A stretch of 64,000 nucleotides of DNA. Source: Symsagittifera roscoffensis (taxonomy: Eukaryota; Xenacoelomorpha; Acoela; Convolutidae). The translations under genes were made by a program, and so were the position numbers. The DNA lies in the NCBI RefSeq assembly GCF_963678635.1, contig NC_087070.1, positions 29,056,048 to 29,120,047 on the forward strand. Direction: 5' to 3'. Shown here one piece after another: positions 56,001 to 63,900 of this stretch; position 1 is the stretch's first letter; every line of letters begins with the position of its first letter. Under the pieces are notes generated by a model. That model had not been told where the DNA came from. It was given only the letters and a program-made list of their open reading frames with translations, and made no database searches.

Positions 56001-57793
56001 AATTAATCTGGTGCCATTTTTTCTCCGAAATTCTCAACAAAAAATTTACCCCAAAAATGGTTCATTTTGGTTTTTTTCAATTAATCAAGAATTACGCAGA
56101 AACTATTTTGCTAATTGATAAGAAAATCATCTCAGAGGAAGCCTTTTCCGCAGCTCAACAAGGTTTAACAAGGGTTAAATCTCCAAAAATTTGCGCAAAT
56201 TGTTTGAAATTTATTTTTAAACATAGATTCTGAGCTTTATATAGTAAAAATCACATTTTTTGACTATCAAGTGAAAGTTTTTTCTCTTATACTGTTTTTT
56301 GGATATTTAACCCTCCTTAAACTTTGTTGAGCTGCGTACGAGGCTTCCTGTGAGATAACTTTCTTATCAATTAACAAAGTAGTTTCAGCGTAATTCTTGA
56401 TTAATTGAAAAAAACCAACTTGACCCATTTTTGGTGTAATTTTTTTGTTGAGAATTTCGGAGAACAAATGGCATCATATTAATTCTGGTGAAATTCTAAG
56501 CAACTTTTGTCCTCTTCACTTTTTGTCGAATCTTAACCCAATTTGAGAAAAACGCGTTTGAAAATTCAAGTTTTGTTCGTTTTGTCCGGATAATTTAAAT
56601 CAGCACTGTATTCTCCAAAACGCAAAAGTGTTAAACCGTTTTTTTTGCGAACAAAATTTGGACATTCGTAGTACAGCCTCTAATCACGGCTAAATGGGTG
56701 TGAATGTGATCTCGTTTTGCTCGCACGAAGCTTTTAATTATTTCTGACTTTTCACGTAACAAACGCCCGAATCCAAAGTTCCTATACCTACCCGCATTGG
56801 TCAGAAAATTGACGAAGCCTGACGATTTTTCATATTAAATTTATGAAATCTATGCAGGCAGTGTGAAGAAAGTACCGCCTTCCGTCAATGGATGTAAGAG
56901 TTGTGGGGCGGGTGAGCCTGGGACTCCGCAGCCAGTGAAGAGGAACCTTCTGGACGCCTGTCCCTACTATACTGGAACCAGTGCCAAGGCTATCTTCTGC
57001 AGTAATCCCAATGCCAGACTAGTGATGCTCCTCAGAGACCCCTACGACAGAGTGGTAAATATGCCAAACAACATCCGCTGAAATTTCTCAACTTCAAGAA
57101 AACGTTTGGAAGCATTGCTTAAAAGGACTTTTTGATACTTAATGATTTCGATTTAAACAACTATAGAAATTATAACTGGATAACTTAAAATTGCAACAAA
57201 TTTCAAAATGGGATATGATAAAAGGCTTCGCTCTATATCTGATCTGTTCAATTGCAAGGTGCTTACTCAATTTGAGATGTTTTTTTTACGGCAGGATCAT
57301 TTAATTTTCGACCATGTCATAAAATATAGCCTGAAATTGCACGTTTCTTCTGTAACAGTCTTCAAAAATTCAAAGTTCATTTTTGTTTCAGCTTTCGCAA
57401 TATAACAGCGATGTTCGCAGGCGAAATCTGAAAACACCAGTTGACACTTTCATCTCAAATATGTCAAATCTCAGACATTCCAACTACTACAGCATACTCT
57501 ACGAATTTCTACGTTACTTCCAAGCATCCCAAATCCTTTTAGTGCAAACCGAATCCCTGACAACGCAACCACAAGAAACAGTGGATCAAGTGAGAGTTCA
57601 TTTTGGGATGGAGACGAGAAAAGTCAACCCATTTTGGGGCAATAAAGGTCAGGGAGACAAAACTTACACTGATCCGAGTAAGAAAATAAATGAAGAGGTG
57701 TTAAAGAAAATATCAGGATGGAACGAGCAGTTCTTCAAGTTGATTGGTGCTAAGTACAACTGGAAAATGTTTGTTGATGATGCCAGCCAATGA
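37900..57793 (+). CDS. Type II membrane carbohydrate sulfotransferase (6 exons, 414 aa)
   Basis: Exons 37900-38093, 51779-51929, 54084-54222, 54529-54690, 56858-57054 and 57392-57793 join in phase (2, 0, 1, 1, 0), total 1245 nt and end in TGA. Residues 1-9 are cytoplasmic and 10-28 form a signal anchor (QMLLVLTTFCLFNLTIIL), followed by a luminal stem. The PAPS 5'-phosphosulfate loop is GSYKCGSTTLA (174-184, Lys177 at the catalytic position). The 3'-phosphate loop is LVMLLRDPYDR (270-280) with Ser283 in LSQY, split by the last intron. Glycan sulfotransferases of this shape transfer sulfate from PAPS to sugars in the Golgi; the sugar acceptor cannot be read from sequence. Intron 1 is 13.7 kb and holds an antisense BEL/Pao element. 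Confidence 0.85.
38334..38758 (+). mobile_element. hAT-like MITE, complete, 8-bp TSD
   Basis: The 425-bp element has ends resembling CAGGGGCGGATCTAGG and its inverse (CTAAATCCGCCCCTG). It is flanked by cttataag at 38326-38333 and 38759-38766. An 8-bp TSD and CAGGGGCGG ends are hallmarks of hAT-type MITEs. It is nonautonomous; no transposase frame. It lies in intron 1 of the sulfotransferase gene. Confidence 0.88.
38892..39120 (+). mobile_element. hAT-like MITE, 3'-truncated copy
   Basis: It starts CAGGGGCGGATCTAGG at about 38893 and follows the first MITE's sequence, then loses similarity before the right end (a weak ataaatccagg block near 39105). Confidence 0.8.
39125..40270. repeat. Intron 1 with short local duplications
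   Basis: The block actagaaatttttatc..caatcgccgt occurs at about 39718 and 39812. The block gaattatattttaaaaaatc occurs at about 39966 and 40049. No gene. Confidence 0.55.
40276..40787 (-). repeat. BEL/Pao 3' LTR (512 bp)
   Basis: Same length and near-identical to the 5' LTR. A polyadenylation-signal-like AATAAA on the minus strand lies at about 40398-40403. Confidence 0.95.
40769..43978 (-). CDS. BEL/Pao reverse transcriptase - RNase H - integrase frame (1069 codons)
   Basis: It begins in the conserved LPNNYYSSLAQLKSLE block, which is internal in other BEL/Pao polyproteins. RT core: RHIFGARDSPTCANFAL and YMDDYLDSF (about 196-204), then a Pao-type RNase H (LHTFSDSSQDVFCAVSF). The integrase has an HHCC zinc region (HMHFQHAHQG..CITCRKRK) and a DDE core (GVDYFGPF, ILSDNGTNF, PHHGGAWERLV). 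A DUF5641-type C-terminus follows (WSRWLREYVPSLNKRAKW, GDLVWVVEPDSPRGHYPLARI). The frame is fully open. Relative to other BEL/Pao polyproteins, the linker before LPNNY appears to be missing, with a frame change. Confidence 0.95.
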   Translation of the reverse strand: MPNNYYSSLAQLKSLEKRLDKDPLLREKYTETIREDISKGYVITVNPHDPSSRAEREWYLPHHPVLNPNKPGKVRRVLNGASKFHGTSLNRSLLVGPDLLQNFIFVLLRFRQHKYAVSADIEGMFIQVGVLARDQPSLRFLWREDPTSSVVVHQYTRHIFGARDSPTCANFALQKTASDNQAEYPEAASAVVQKFYMDDYLDSFENTADALSLSKDLVAMLKLGGFNLTKFVSNVPEVTTALNPDNRESNPSVKDICKSPDQSSHVLGLRWDHVKDTLVVSRGVDRPLDKAITQRTVLSFVSSVFDPIGLVAPYTVKARLLLKDIWRISGQKWDDDLPEEIKQQFLDWHSGLPLLGTLTIPRSYFTEPFDRCELHTFSDSSQDVFCAVSFLRARLAKSQKTELAFVFGKARVAPMKMLSIPKLELQAALLATRLKEEILKALTFKVSNVFMWTDSTTVLQWLNSCNKLPVFVGDRTGEILESTTIDQWNHVLSGDNPADTGTRGISSEALKDSSWVRGPSILRTCDWPFKPNTDVIKKIQLKGPLCDIDTCLETASTFVVDASSEKAPSIRLFKNWDKFSSIVKYKRVLAFMLRVLPSHKHFRTKTLEITDPSELDIAEQKLIYLAQSESFPAEVKILQSDKLITKKSRIAKYSPFIGPAGILRSTGRISRLVDTDFDSKHPIILDGRHRVAHMLIRHMHFQHAHQGLDYMRAVVQLKYIVLKLRRLLGNIENTCITCRKRKAKTVVPIMSDLPIERLGYKQPPFSNTGVDYFGPFQVPIRRSTEKRWGFLFTCLTTRAVHIELVPSLDTSSCVMGVERFIATRGTPKTILSDNGTNFVGAQKELQSCVQNWNKVAPAVFVHKGIKWKFNPPSAPHHGGAWERLVRSVKRVLYDILGNRRLTEEVLGTTLCLVEQLLNARPITPVSSDPHDLEALTPNHFILGHSAASFPSLSFEDNFDYKKRYARAQSYANAVWSRWLREYVPSLNKRAKWHNDSDVTLKTGDLVWVVEPDSPRGHYPLARIAKLHYGKDGCARSADIKTVTSELTRPTVKLAPVLPSLGAEDVAAQI
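40788..40800 (-). promoter_or_regulatory. Polypurine tract
   Basis: TAGGGGCGGAGGA on the minus strand directly precedes the 3' LTR. It overlaps the end of the RT-integrase frame. Confidence 0.75.
43951..47220 (-). CDS. BEL/Pao gag and aspartic protease frame (1089 codons)
   Basis: The N-terminal 260 residues are coiled-coil-like (Glu/Lys/Gln-rich). A long Pro/Ser/Val/Gln-rich spacer follows, then a capsid-like DUF1759 region (LEVFDGEPLNWYEWFGQFQ). Two zinc-knuckle-like cysteine clusters are at about residues 751-798 (CSLCKGQHALWNC; CFSCLQGNHTFRKC). The retroviral-type protease active site ALCDTGSTHSW is at about 882-892. The frame ends at a TAG shortly after ALSILKTET, overlapping the next frame by 28 nt in a different register. 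The ATG at 47220 is the first in frame and begins MDENFQKRV. The protein packages element RNA and matures the polyprotein. Confidence 0.93.
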   Translation of the reverse strand: MDENFQKRVQRLFAKRTKLENELYKCHEIIIGNIESQSRSSKIDTQIQNCKSLIETAVEINEELIKLASKSVDPDKLIPAQDMWLHTVTSRNDTVLQKAASYKAGLNVEPEETELDNVAESLSTIVTTQPQDSHEADARSKVSRYSSRHHKSGSHKSSRYTVAQSKTSTEKRRDLLVLKKQQEELERQAKVSLKLKAQQNKIKEQQGNLELEELAEVHRKKLAEIELKEFELEEELSAASEKIGNASVTHVDPQRTEQWVENVVTEQEQAEVVASSEQSHPVVESSTLIASDVLQGVASSSNFVTPHLASTPHAEVSQNHNLIPQASGSIPASMPFGNPTINVAPPSVSTVTNPVSLPASQPFVPPLTVPIPISLPIIQPVVPSTVPIPSLLPVSQPHSGPVSTGYQAPAAPSHQPINVPNNPTSFSSEHYNPYSSLWRPAATAQTMPVPQYCAPPSNVFSVTTPVVPPNTVVPYTSFGTVYYTQPQIHPVVETEHQGYPPTYPAPTTGPSYVPNSEQPISARELADIILHSRKDRLPELNLEVFDGEPLNWYEWFGQFQATVDSAMLTDDEKLKYLKTHVKDKAKSAIAEYGYSGVLYKDALATLQRKFGQPHVVVGAHLDKLKNFPALKMHNSDHVISFSAVISGLVAVFRSLSFNDDLKSVNLLNQAVSKLSPNLKEAWSMHTVRQHWQRLTLLDFNDWLKNKAEGHERLKSLVKVEQPVKQKVVTKVLAANTKVSSKDEKSREKTRFPPCSLCKGQHALWNCSVFKEKNATQRAKYVAEQKLCFSCLQGNHTFRKCQKARKCPKQDCESTHNVLLHEAEKVFPPKEADRSPSTQTNTNTTSANNAACVKPCEGTAKGILPVALVDVSSGSENSNALALCDTGSTHSWVSAALVERLKLVGTPVNVTTDGFNSAKVSKTQRVHLKVSAKPNESEFSFSFVAFVKHNMYIGPDVINVSELQVKYPQLAPLKTTAYNYKEIEIVIGQDFYHAIRPLEHVFGDELDSPCAVRLPIGWVISGPSPNRSSLNSSSFNCVTDDTSLTDQIKTWYELESYGAFKQVDARSAADKRALSILKTETACLTIIILH
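47311..47426 (-). repeat. BEL/Pao leader hairpin repeat 1
   Basis: About 116 bp. Inverted arms ATTAAGTAAGT (47327-47337) and ACTTACTTAAT (47395-47405). Confidence 0.85.
47508..47624 (-). repeat. BEL/Pao leader hairpin repeat 2
   Basis: About 117 bp. Inverted arms AATTAAGCAAGT (47523-47534) and ACTTGCTTAATT (47592-47603). Confidence 0.85.
47701..47817 (-). repeat. BEL/Pao leader hairpin repeat 3
   Basis: About 117 bp. Inverted arms ATCAGGCAAAT (47718-47728) and ATTTGCCTAAT (47786-47796). Differences from the other repeats are compensatory. Confidence 0.85.
48767..48784 (-). promoter_or_regulatory. Primer-binding site
   Basis: Three bases after the 5' LTR the minus strand reads TGGCGCCCCACAAGGGAC, starting with the TGG that pairs with tRNA CCA. 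Which tRNA cannot be decided by eye. Confidence 0.75.
48788..49299 (-). repeat. BEL/Pao 5' LTR (512 bp)
   Basis: Minus-strand 5' LTR. Several TATAAA-like words cluster near its 5' edge (plus-strand 49245-49290). It differs from the 3' LTR at about 48950 and 49091. Confidence 0.95.
49151..49203 (-). promoter_or_regulatory. tRNA-like Pol III A and B boxes inside the LTR (also at 40639-40691)
   Basis: On the minus strand TAGCCAAGCG (49203-49194) fits an A box and GGTTCGAATCC (49161-49151) is a perfect B box, 42 bases apart. The surrounding sequence looks like a class II tRNA but its stems do not pair fully. The orientation is the same as the element. Confidence 0.55.
49305..50184. other. Sulfotransferase intron 1, unassigned
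   Basis: AT-rich, with no supported feature. Confidence 0.35.
50185..51612. repeat. Repeat cluster with gagcagtctt and tcagggc words in both orientations
   Basis: A block of about 125 bp at 50185-50310 is repeated in direct orientation at about 51485-51612. Its inverse appears twice in tandem at 50615-50779 and 50780-50953 (165-bp period), each with the hairpin TCAGGGCGAAGCCCTGA. No coding frame. The layout suggests a decayed mobile element with internal copies of its ends. Confidence 0.65.
51779..51929 (+). CDS. Sulfotransferase exon 2 (stem region)
   Basis: The acceptor is ctctgcttcag and the donor is GCAGTG|GTGAGT. It is GC-rich relative to the intron. It starts with the single base needed after exon 1 and ends in phase 0, as exon 3 requires. 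Confidence 0.72.
52156..53830. mobile_element. TA-flanked inverted-repeat element (Tc1/mariner-like, nonautonomous)
   Basis: The 1,675-bp element begins CAGGGTGTTTTT and ends AAACACCCTG, flanked by TA on both sides. Terminal inverted repeats of at least about 110 bp share ACAGATATTTGGGCTATT-like and TTTTTTTTGCAGTAGACAG blocks. Inside are many ataatcgatt-type words and a nested palindrome (52520-52665). No transposase. It fills most of intron 2 of the sulfotransferase gene. Confidence 0.82.
52520..52665. repeat. Nested palindrome, about 60-bp arms
   Basis: The core arms AGGTAAGCAGGGTCAATTG (52568-52586) and CAATTGACCCTGTTTACCT (52602-52620) are nearly perfect around a 15-nt loop. Weaker pairing continues out to 52520 and 52665. 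Confidence 0.85.
54084..54222 (+). CDS. Sulfotransferase exon 3
   Basis: The acceptor is gttgatgacag and the donor is ATCAG|GTACGT. It encodes DWKKDVNVSSLPWAKSIFHL and then a KECPDKKYDPS tail. The longer open frame 54008-54190 in another frame is a shadow. Confidence 0.78.
54529..54690 (+). CDS. Sulfotransferase exon 4 (PAPS 5' loop)
   Basis: The acceptor is ttttgtttag and the donor is GAGTG|GTGAGT. It contains the GSYKCGSTTLA nucleotide-binding loop. Confidence 0.88.
54950..55810. mobile_element. Foldback MITE 1 (TA TSD)
   Basis: It begins CAGTGCTGATTTAAATTATC and ends with the inverse (..TTTAAATTAGCAATG), flanked by TA. The two halves are largely reverse complements. An internal block of about 149 bp is duplicated in tandem (about 55078-55226 and 55227-55375). 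It lies in intron 4 of the sulfotransferase gene. Confidence 0.82.
55859..56608. mobile_element. Foldback MITE 2, same family
   Basis: It begins CAGTGTTGATTTAAATTATC and ends TTTAAATCAGCACTG followed by TA. The left flank is CA, probably a mutated TA. It is separated from MITE 1 by only 48 bases. Confidence 0.82.
56858..57054 (+). CDS. Sulfotransferase exon 5 (3' phosphate loop)
   Basis: The acceptor is atctatgcag and the donor is GAGTG|GTAAAT. It ends in RLVMLLRDPYDRV. Confidence 0.86.
57392..57793 (+). CDS. Sulfotransferase exon 6 (C-terminal half, stop)
   Basis: The acceptor is tttttgtttcag. It begins LSQYNSD, completing the PAPS 3' motif, and contains the helical SNYYSILYEFLRYF segment and the ILLVQTESL strand. 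It ends at TGA 57791-57793. Confidence 0.88.
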   Translation, partial: LSQYNSDVRRRNLKTPVDTFISNMSNLRHSNYYSILYEFLRYFQASQILLVQTESLTTQPQETVDQVRVHFGMETRKVNPFWGNKGQGDKTYTDPSKKINEEVLKKISGWNEQFFKLIGAKYNWKMFVDDASQ

Positions 57794-57868
57794 ATATTTT
57801 TGGACATTGCCTCCTCTTTCATGCCTTTTTATGTCTTTTCTATTGTTTTGTTATTATTCATAAATTGC

Positions 57869-57874
57869 AATAAA
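57869..57874 (+). promoter_or_regulatory. Candidate polyadenylation signal of the sulfotransferase gene
   Basis: AATAAA lies 76 bases after the stop codon. Confidence 0.6.
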
Positions 57875-58600
57875 TCGTATTTGAATTTAGTTGTTTTTCC
57901 AGAAGTTTTTTTTGTGTTCTTCAATCGCTTGGAGAAATCAAAATCGGGACAAAAAATGCTATTTTAACACATAAGTATATCAAAATTAAAATCAGTCTTC
58001 CGAAAATCAAATAAATTATCTTGTAAACCCTTTGATTACAACAGGTACCGCGCGTAAACAGGTCGAACACCTGTAATCTCAACACGTTCAAAAATTAGGG
58101 CAAAGATCCGATTTGTACGCTTGATATACAAAAAATCCGGTTTTTCTGAGCCAATTTCTATCGAAAGCACCACGGCACTAGAAAAGCAGTTTATCTAAGT
58201 TAGATAAGGACTCATTGATAAGATTCGTAAATTTGCCAAAGTGAAATCACAGTATTACATAGCTATTACACTATCGGAACCTTGCCCACTGGGATTTTCT
58301 TTTCATTAAAATTTTTTTTGCAAAATTTTTCAAAATTTTGTAAAATAACGCATCCGAAGACAAATAAAAAAAAGCGTTTTCGAATTACTTTTCTAACGAC
58401 CTATTAATTGTCAAAGACATCAAAACATGTTTTTTTTCGTTCTTTTTCAGGAAAAATTTCTCAGCAATAAATTTGAAAAATTGCGGTTGACTTTTGATTT
58501 TCTTCGGATTCAAACGAAATGGTTGTGCTTTAAGAGAGGCAAACTACAAACCAGTTTATAGAATCCATGAACAAATGATAATATATGTGTTTAGTAAACT
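57875..58600. other. Intergenic AT-rich DNA
   Basis: Nothing recognised. Confidence 0.35.
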
Positions 58601-58609
58601 TAAGCTGTC

Positions 58610-58865
58610 GCGGAAACCCCAACTGTAAGTAGAATCCAAAAGCTGTAAGCGGAGTCCTCAAATTGTAAGCGGAATCCACATAAATTTGCGGAATCCATTT
58701 ACTTTTGCGGAATCCGCTTAAATTTGCGGAATCCAGAACAACTATCTATTTTGGCTTGTTGCGGAATCCGCAACAAAATCACTGGGCCGACAAAATTTAC
58801 GTTACAGCTATTTGAACGCTGAATCCACTGAAATTTTGTAAGTGGAATCCATTGACATTTTGCAA
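58610..58865. repeat. Short tandem/interspersed array of (t/a)GCGGAATCC
   Basis: At least eight copies of a ggaatcc core with t(g/a)cg or aagt/c prefix, roughly every 22-26 bases. Noncoding. Confidence 0.75.
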
Positions 58866-58869
58866 CATA

Positions 58870-59740
58870 TTCAAAGACTGTCTCTGGAATCCAGGAAAAT
58901 ACAGGCACAAAATTGTGCGCCTATCCAGTGCAGAGTTTGTCCTCGTAATGAAATTGCATGTGTATTTTCAAAAATGTATCAATTGTTTTTGTGTAGCGAG
59001 CTAGCGAGCGTAGTGCTCTATTATGATAAATATTTTCCAACTCAATTTCCAATTAAAAACTCTCATTTGACGTTGTGAAGACAACTTTATAGATTGGGTT
59101 TTTTTCTTTTCCGTTTTTTTTCCCAGGAAAAACCTTAAGATTTTTGACGCCAAACTTGATTGTTTGCTATTGATTTTTGATTTGTTTTCAAAATCAATTC
59201 AATTTTACGTACTACATGGAAGACCTTTTGTGTTCTCCGAAAACTAGTCAGATTTGGTGCAAAAAAAAATTGAATTATTTCTAGATTCTCTTCTTCAGAT
59301 TTTCAGGCGGAATAAACCACCTATTGGTCCATTTTCCCCGAATTGTGAAAATTTAATCAGAAAGATGTCCTTAATGGCCATGTTTTTTGCTGGAATTGCG
59401 GAAGTATTGGGGAAAAGTTTTCTTTCTTATACAATATCTAAACTATGATTATGACAAAAGACTAATAACAGCAAAAGTACCGAAACTTTCCGGTCAATTT
59501 TTTTTATAAAACATTTCGAAATTCAAATTAAAATGTTGTTAAATTTTTTCAAAAAAGCTAAATTTAGTTTTCCTAACAATTTAAATTTTGATTGTTCTCT
59601 TATGAGTAGAACTCTTGAAAAAATTCTTTTTCTGATTTTTCTTTATTCCAAATTTAGCATGGTTTTCTTATTTGGTTAGAAACCAGTCCTATAATTGTTT
59701 TAATTAGAGAATATGCTTTTTCTTCTACCTTCTCGATGAA
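58870..59740. other. Intergenic AT-rich DNA
   Basis: It contains gcgagctagcgagcgtagtg (about 58997), related to a word at about 21836. No gene. Confidence 0.35.
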
Positions 59741-60960
59741 TAAAGGTATTGCAACCGGTACGAGACTTTTTTCCCGTAAAGAAATTTTTTCAAAGGATCT
59801 CTAATCCTGAGATCTCCAAACTTAGCACGTTTGAATTACTTCTAGATTTGAATTACTTCTAGTTTAACAGCAATAGTTGAACGTGCAACAGTTGAACGTC
59901 CAGACTCAGTACCTTTTTAGTAAGTCTAGTCTAGAGTTACTAAAAAGGTACTGAGTCTACGGTTGAAAGTATTGTGGGTATGAAATCATTGTTTTCTTCG
60001 TTTTTTTAGCTCATCCATTTTTTGGGGATTTTTGCAGAGTGTTTAGATCTGTTTTTTGGTAGATTTTTCAAAAACTATTTCTTCATTTCATGTGTTCGAT
60101 TGTAGTTTAGGTTTTTCTGATTTTTGTGGTCAGAAAAAAAATTTCAGTCGAAAAAAAAACGTTGTAAACACTTTCGGTTGAAATTTCTAAGTGTATTTAG
60201 TTTTTTTTATTGGCTTGGTGTGTTTTAGGTTATAACAATTTCACTTGAAGTTGATTGAATTCGATAGCATAGTCTATTGTTTACATCATAAAAAAAGGTT
60301 CTTTGAAAAATGTTCTTCGAGAAATGTTCTTTTTTTGGCAATTTTTACTTGAATGTTTTATCTATGGAGAAATGTGGCAATCTTAGCACGGCATTCAGGA
60401 GTTCGGTTGTTTTTTTCTGGCTAGTGTAGAACACTAAAAAAAATTTGACGTCAATTTTTAAAATTTAGGAACAATATAATTGAGCCTTTTTCTGATAAAA
60501 AACGCACTGTTTTGAGTGAACGAAGGGCTCAGGGATTTTGTCCTTGAGACTGGAAAAATTACCTTTATTAGAGACTCTTTTTTAAAGAGTCTTAAATAAA
60601 TCTAAGAATTGATTACAGATTTGGCCGAAAATTGTAAGAGATGATTTTCTGATTAATCATTATTCCAAAGTTTGCTTTATTTTTTGATTTGGTTATAAAC
60701 CAGCTGTATAATTGTTTGATATAGAGAATAAGCATTAATTTCTCTACCTTTCCGATGAAGAAGGTTATTGCAACCGGTACGAGACGGTTTTTCCTTAGAA
60801 GAAGTTTGTTCACAGGATCTCCAACGCTGAGACCTTCAATTTTATCACGTTGCACGTTTCGCAGCTTTAGTTTGACAGCTGGTCTAGAGTTACTGAAAAG
60901 AATTGAAACTACGATTGCAAATATTGTGGATACAAAATCATTGTTTTTTTTTTGGTTCTA
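59740..60960. repeat. Two diverged copies of a dispersed repeat
   Basis: The block attgcaaccggtacgagac at about 59749 recurs at about 60766. In both copies it is followed by gatct..ctgagatct, agcacgtt and tagagttact blocks. Confidence 0.65.
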
Positions 60961-60964
60961 TCAA

Positions 60965-63900
60965 GTTCACCCACTCTGAAAACTTTGTGATAATTTATGC
61001 GCGCTTATTAACCAAATTAAGTGTTAGCGCATAGCAAGGGTGGCCCGAAATCAGGGCCAGGAAAAATAATAATTAGATTTGTGGCATATCACTGGGTTCA
61101 TATAAACGTCTAGTAGATATCCATTTTATTGTTTTGGGCTTGAAATTGCAAGGGATTTTTTTTTAAAAATAATTCGAACTTTTTTGTGTTCAACGAGCTA
61201 GAGAACGGGCTGTTCTATTAAATACCAACTGTTTTTGAACGCGTTACGTTTTTACCAACTTCCAGTTGAGTACGCTCATTCGAGCTAAGTGATTACCCCT
61301 ATATAGGTCAAGTTGTTTTTTTTTCTTTCACTTTTTTCAGGAAATTATAACATTTATAAAAATAATAAATTTTTTAACACCAATTTCGATCGTTTTGCAA
61401 AATTGATTTTTGATTAACGCTCAAAATCAATTAAATTTTGTTTGCGACATTGATGGCAAATTGCGGTCTCCAATCATAAGACGGATTTGGTTCGAAAAAA
61501 ATTCCAAATTGAGTTTTGATTTTTAGTTAACCAAGAGAAAAAAATCATCTATTGGTCCAGTTTTCCTCAATATAACCAAAAAATTTTTTTTTGCATTCCA
61601 CATTGAAAGATTTTTCTGGCCATTTATATTAATTATAGCATCTATATTGAGTTATTGAAAGTTTTGGGAGAAGGATTGAAATATTTGGCAATATCTAATT
61701 AATTTTTCTGCCAATCAGCTCATAGCATATTTGAATGTTCAAATTGAATTGTTTCTACAGGTTTTTTAAAATTTACTGGAAAAAAATTCAACAGATTTAA
61801 GCATAAAAAATTAAGGATTTTATCATGCCATGAAAAAAATGAAAGGAAAGTTAAATCAGTTGAATAAAATGAAACAGTAAATTAACAGAGTTTATACGTC
61901 CTCTTAGAAAGTTTAGTAACGTATTCTGATTGGTGTCTGCGATTTGCATGACTTTTCAGTTTAATAATAAAATAATCTAATTAGTTTTTCTTCTCAGAGG
62001 GTTTTTGACCCTAACGCCGATGCGCCTCAAAATGGTTTTAGTTATTCCCAATCAAGTATATTTCAGTTATTTTGAGTGAATCTTTTTTACTTCTGTTATG
62101 GTTTTGAAATTAATTTTTATTTTTCTCGAGTCGAGAGGGCTAATTTGAAAAGCTCCCAAAACCTTTTGAACGAAAACTAGTAAGCTCTCAATTTTTGATT
62201 AAGTTGTTTTCCAAAATTTGCAAGATCTTTTGATGTTTTCATATGTCAGCTTTTGATTTCAGAGTGTTTATTGAATTTATTAACGTTGCCATAAGCAAGG
62301 GTAGTGTAATCGGTTACAAGACTTTTCCCTTCAAGAACTTCGTCTAAAAATGTCTTGTTTTTTTAGAACGTTGCATGTTGGTCAGCTGTAGTTAAACAGC
62401 AAATTTAGAACTACTGAAAAGATACTGAGTCTAAGGTTGAAAAACAGTGTGATATAATTTTTTTTCTGTTTTATTAACTTCGTCCCAATTTTTTTCGGCT
62501 TTTCTGCCTTAGTGTTTGATTCTGCAATTTTATAATAAATTTTTTGAATTCATTTTTTCTTCATTCTTTAGTTTTTAGATGTACTTAAGTTTTTAGATGT
62601 ACTTATGTATGGTCTGGTTTTCATGCAGGATAACATTTTTTTAGAAAATAAATTGTTAGAAGTTTTCTGCTTTATTTATTTTTCATGCAAATTTTCCGCA
62701 AGTGAGTTCGATAGTTTAATAAGTAAATTGTTGTTTTTAAGGAATGGTTATTATATTAAAGCCCTCTGAGTCGTGATTTGAATCACAGTAGAAAATCTCT
62801 CATTGTCGGGAAAAACCAAATTGGAATTTTTGATTTTATTTTCTAATTTGTGCGAGTAAAGCAAGCAATCAGGCTTGTTCATGCTTGAATTAAGCCTTTC
62901 ACAATCACCAATTTAAGCCTAAGTTTGATTTTATTAGAGTGAAACACATTTTGTAGTTTTTTAACATCATTTTGCGAATCAAAACTTGAACTGCGAAAAA
63001 AAAAAAAAACTTTGTGAAAGACGATGATGGAATTTTCTTCTTGTCTATTTTCTTCAATAATTGTTGTCCAATTTGCTAATTGACTATGGCTGTCCAACGT
63101 GCCTAGTTGCTAGTTCTTTGTTCAGATCCTTTTATCACAGCACCCAAGAATAACAACTCTAATTTGAAAGGAAAGTGTTTTTTTTTTCGTGTGTGTTTTT
63201 TAAGGAAAATCGTCGGAAGTTTCTGTGCTATTTGGAAAATCCCGGTGTTCTTTATTTTAATTGGACTGAAATTGTAAAGTTTTTAATCTTAATGGCAATG
63301 AAGCAATGTGGTGATTATTTTAATCAAAACAATCTGGTCTTAAAGATAAAGCTAACTACCCATCACAAAAAAATATTAACTGTTAAACTTGACAAACCTG
63401 ATTTTTTTTTAATACCAAAAAGGTTTCTTTTTGAGTTCATTTTTGATGATTTTGAACAAAGAAAATTTGCGCAGGTTTCCTAACTCAAAAATGTTTTATA
63501 ATAGGACCTGAGACGCCCTTAGATCATTTTTAATTGTTCGTCCCTTGCATAGTATCGAAGGAGGGAACTTTTGGTTCTTGGGTGGGTTCAGGGGTGGGCC
63601 CAATGAGCGACTACAGTCGTAGCAACTGACACTAGTTAAAATCCACATTTTTTGGGAGCGCGGAAAGCATGCTCGGATCAGATAGTTGTATTTCTGAGCG
63701 GCCAAAGTTGGTAAGGCTGCGCCTTCTAGAAGTCTTAATTTTATGCTATCATCACTCCAGACGCTGGTCACTGAAACTGTTCCCCATAAAACTCAAAAAA
63801 GCACACATCCAAGCTACTGTGTGGTTTCATGTGCAGCTGCAGTGGATTCAAGTCAAATTCCGTGGAGTCTCAAAGTTGAACAACACAATCGAAAATTTTA

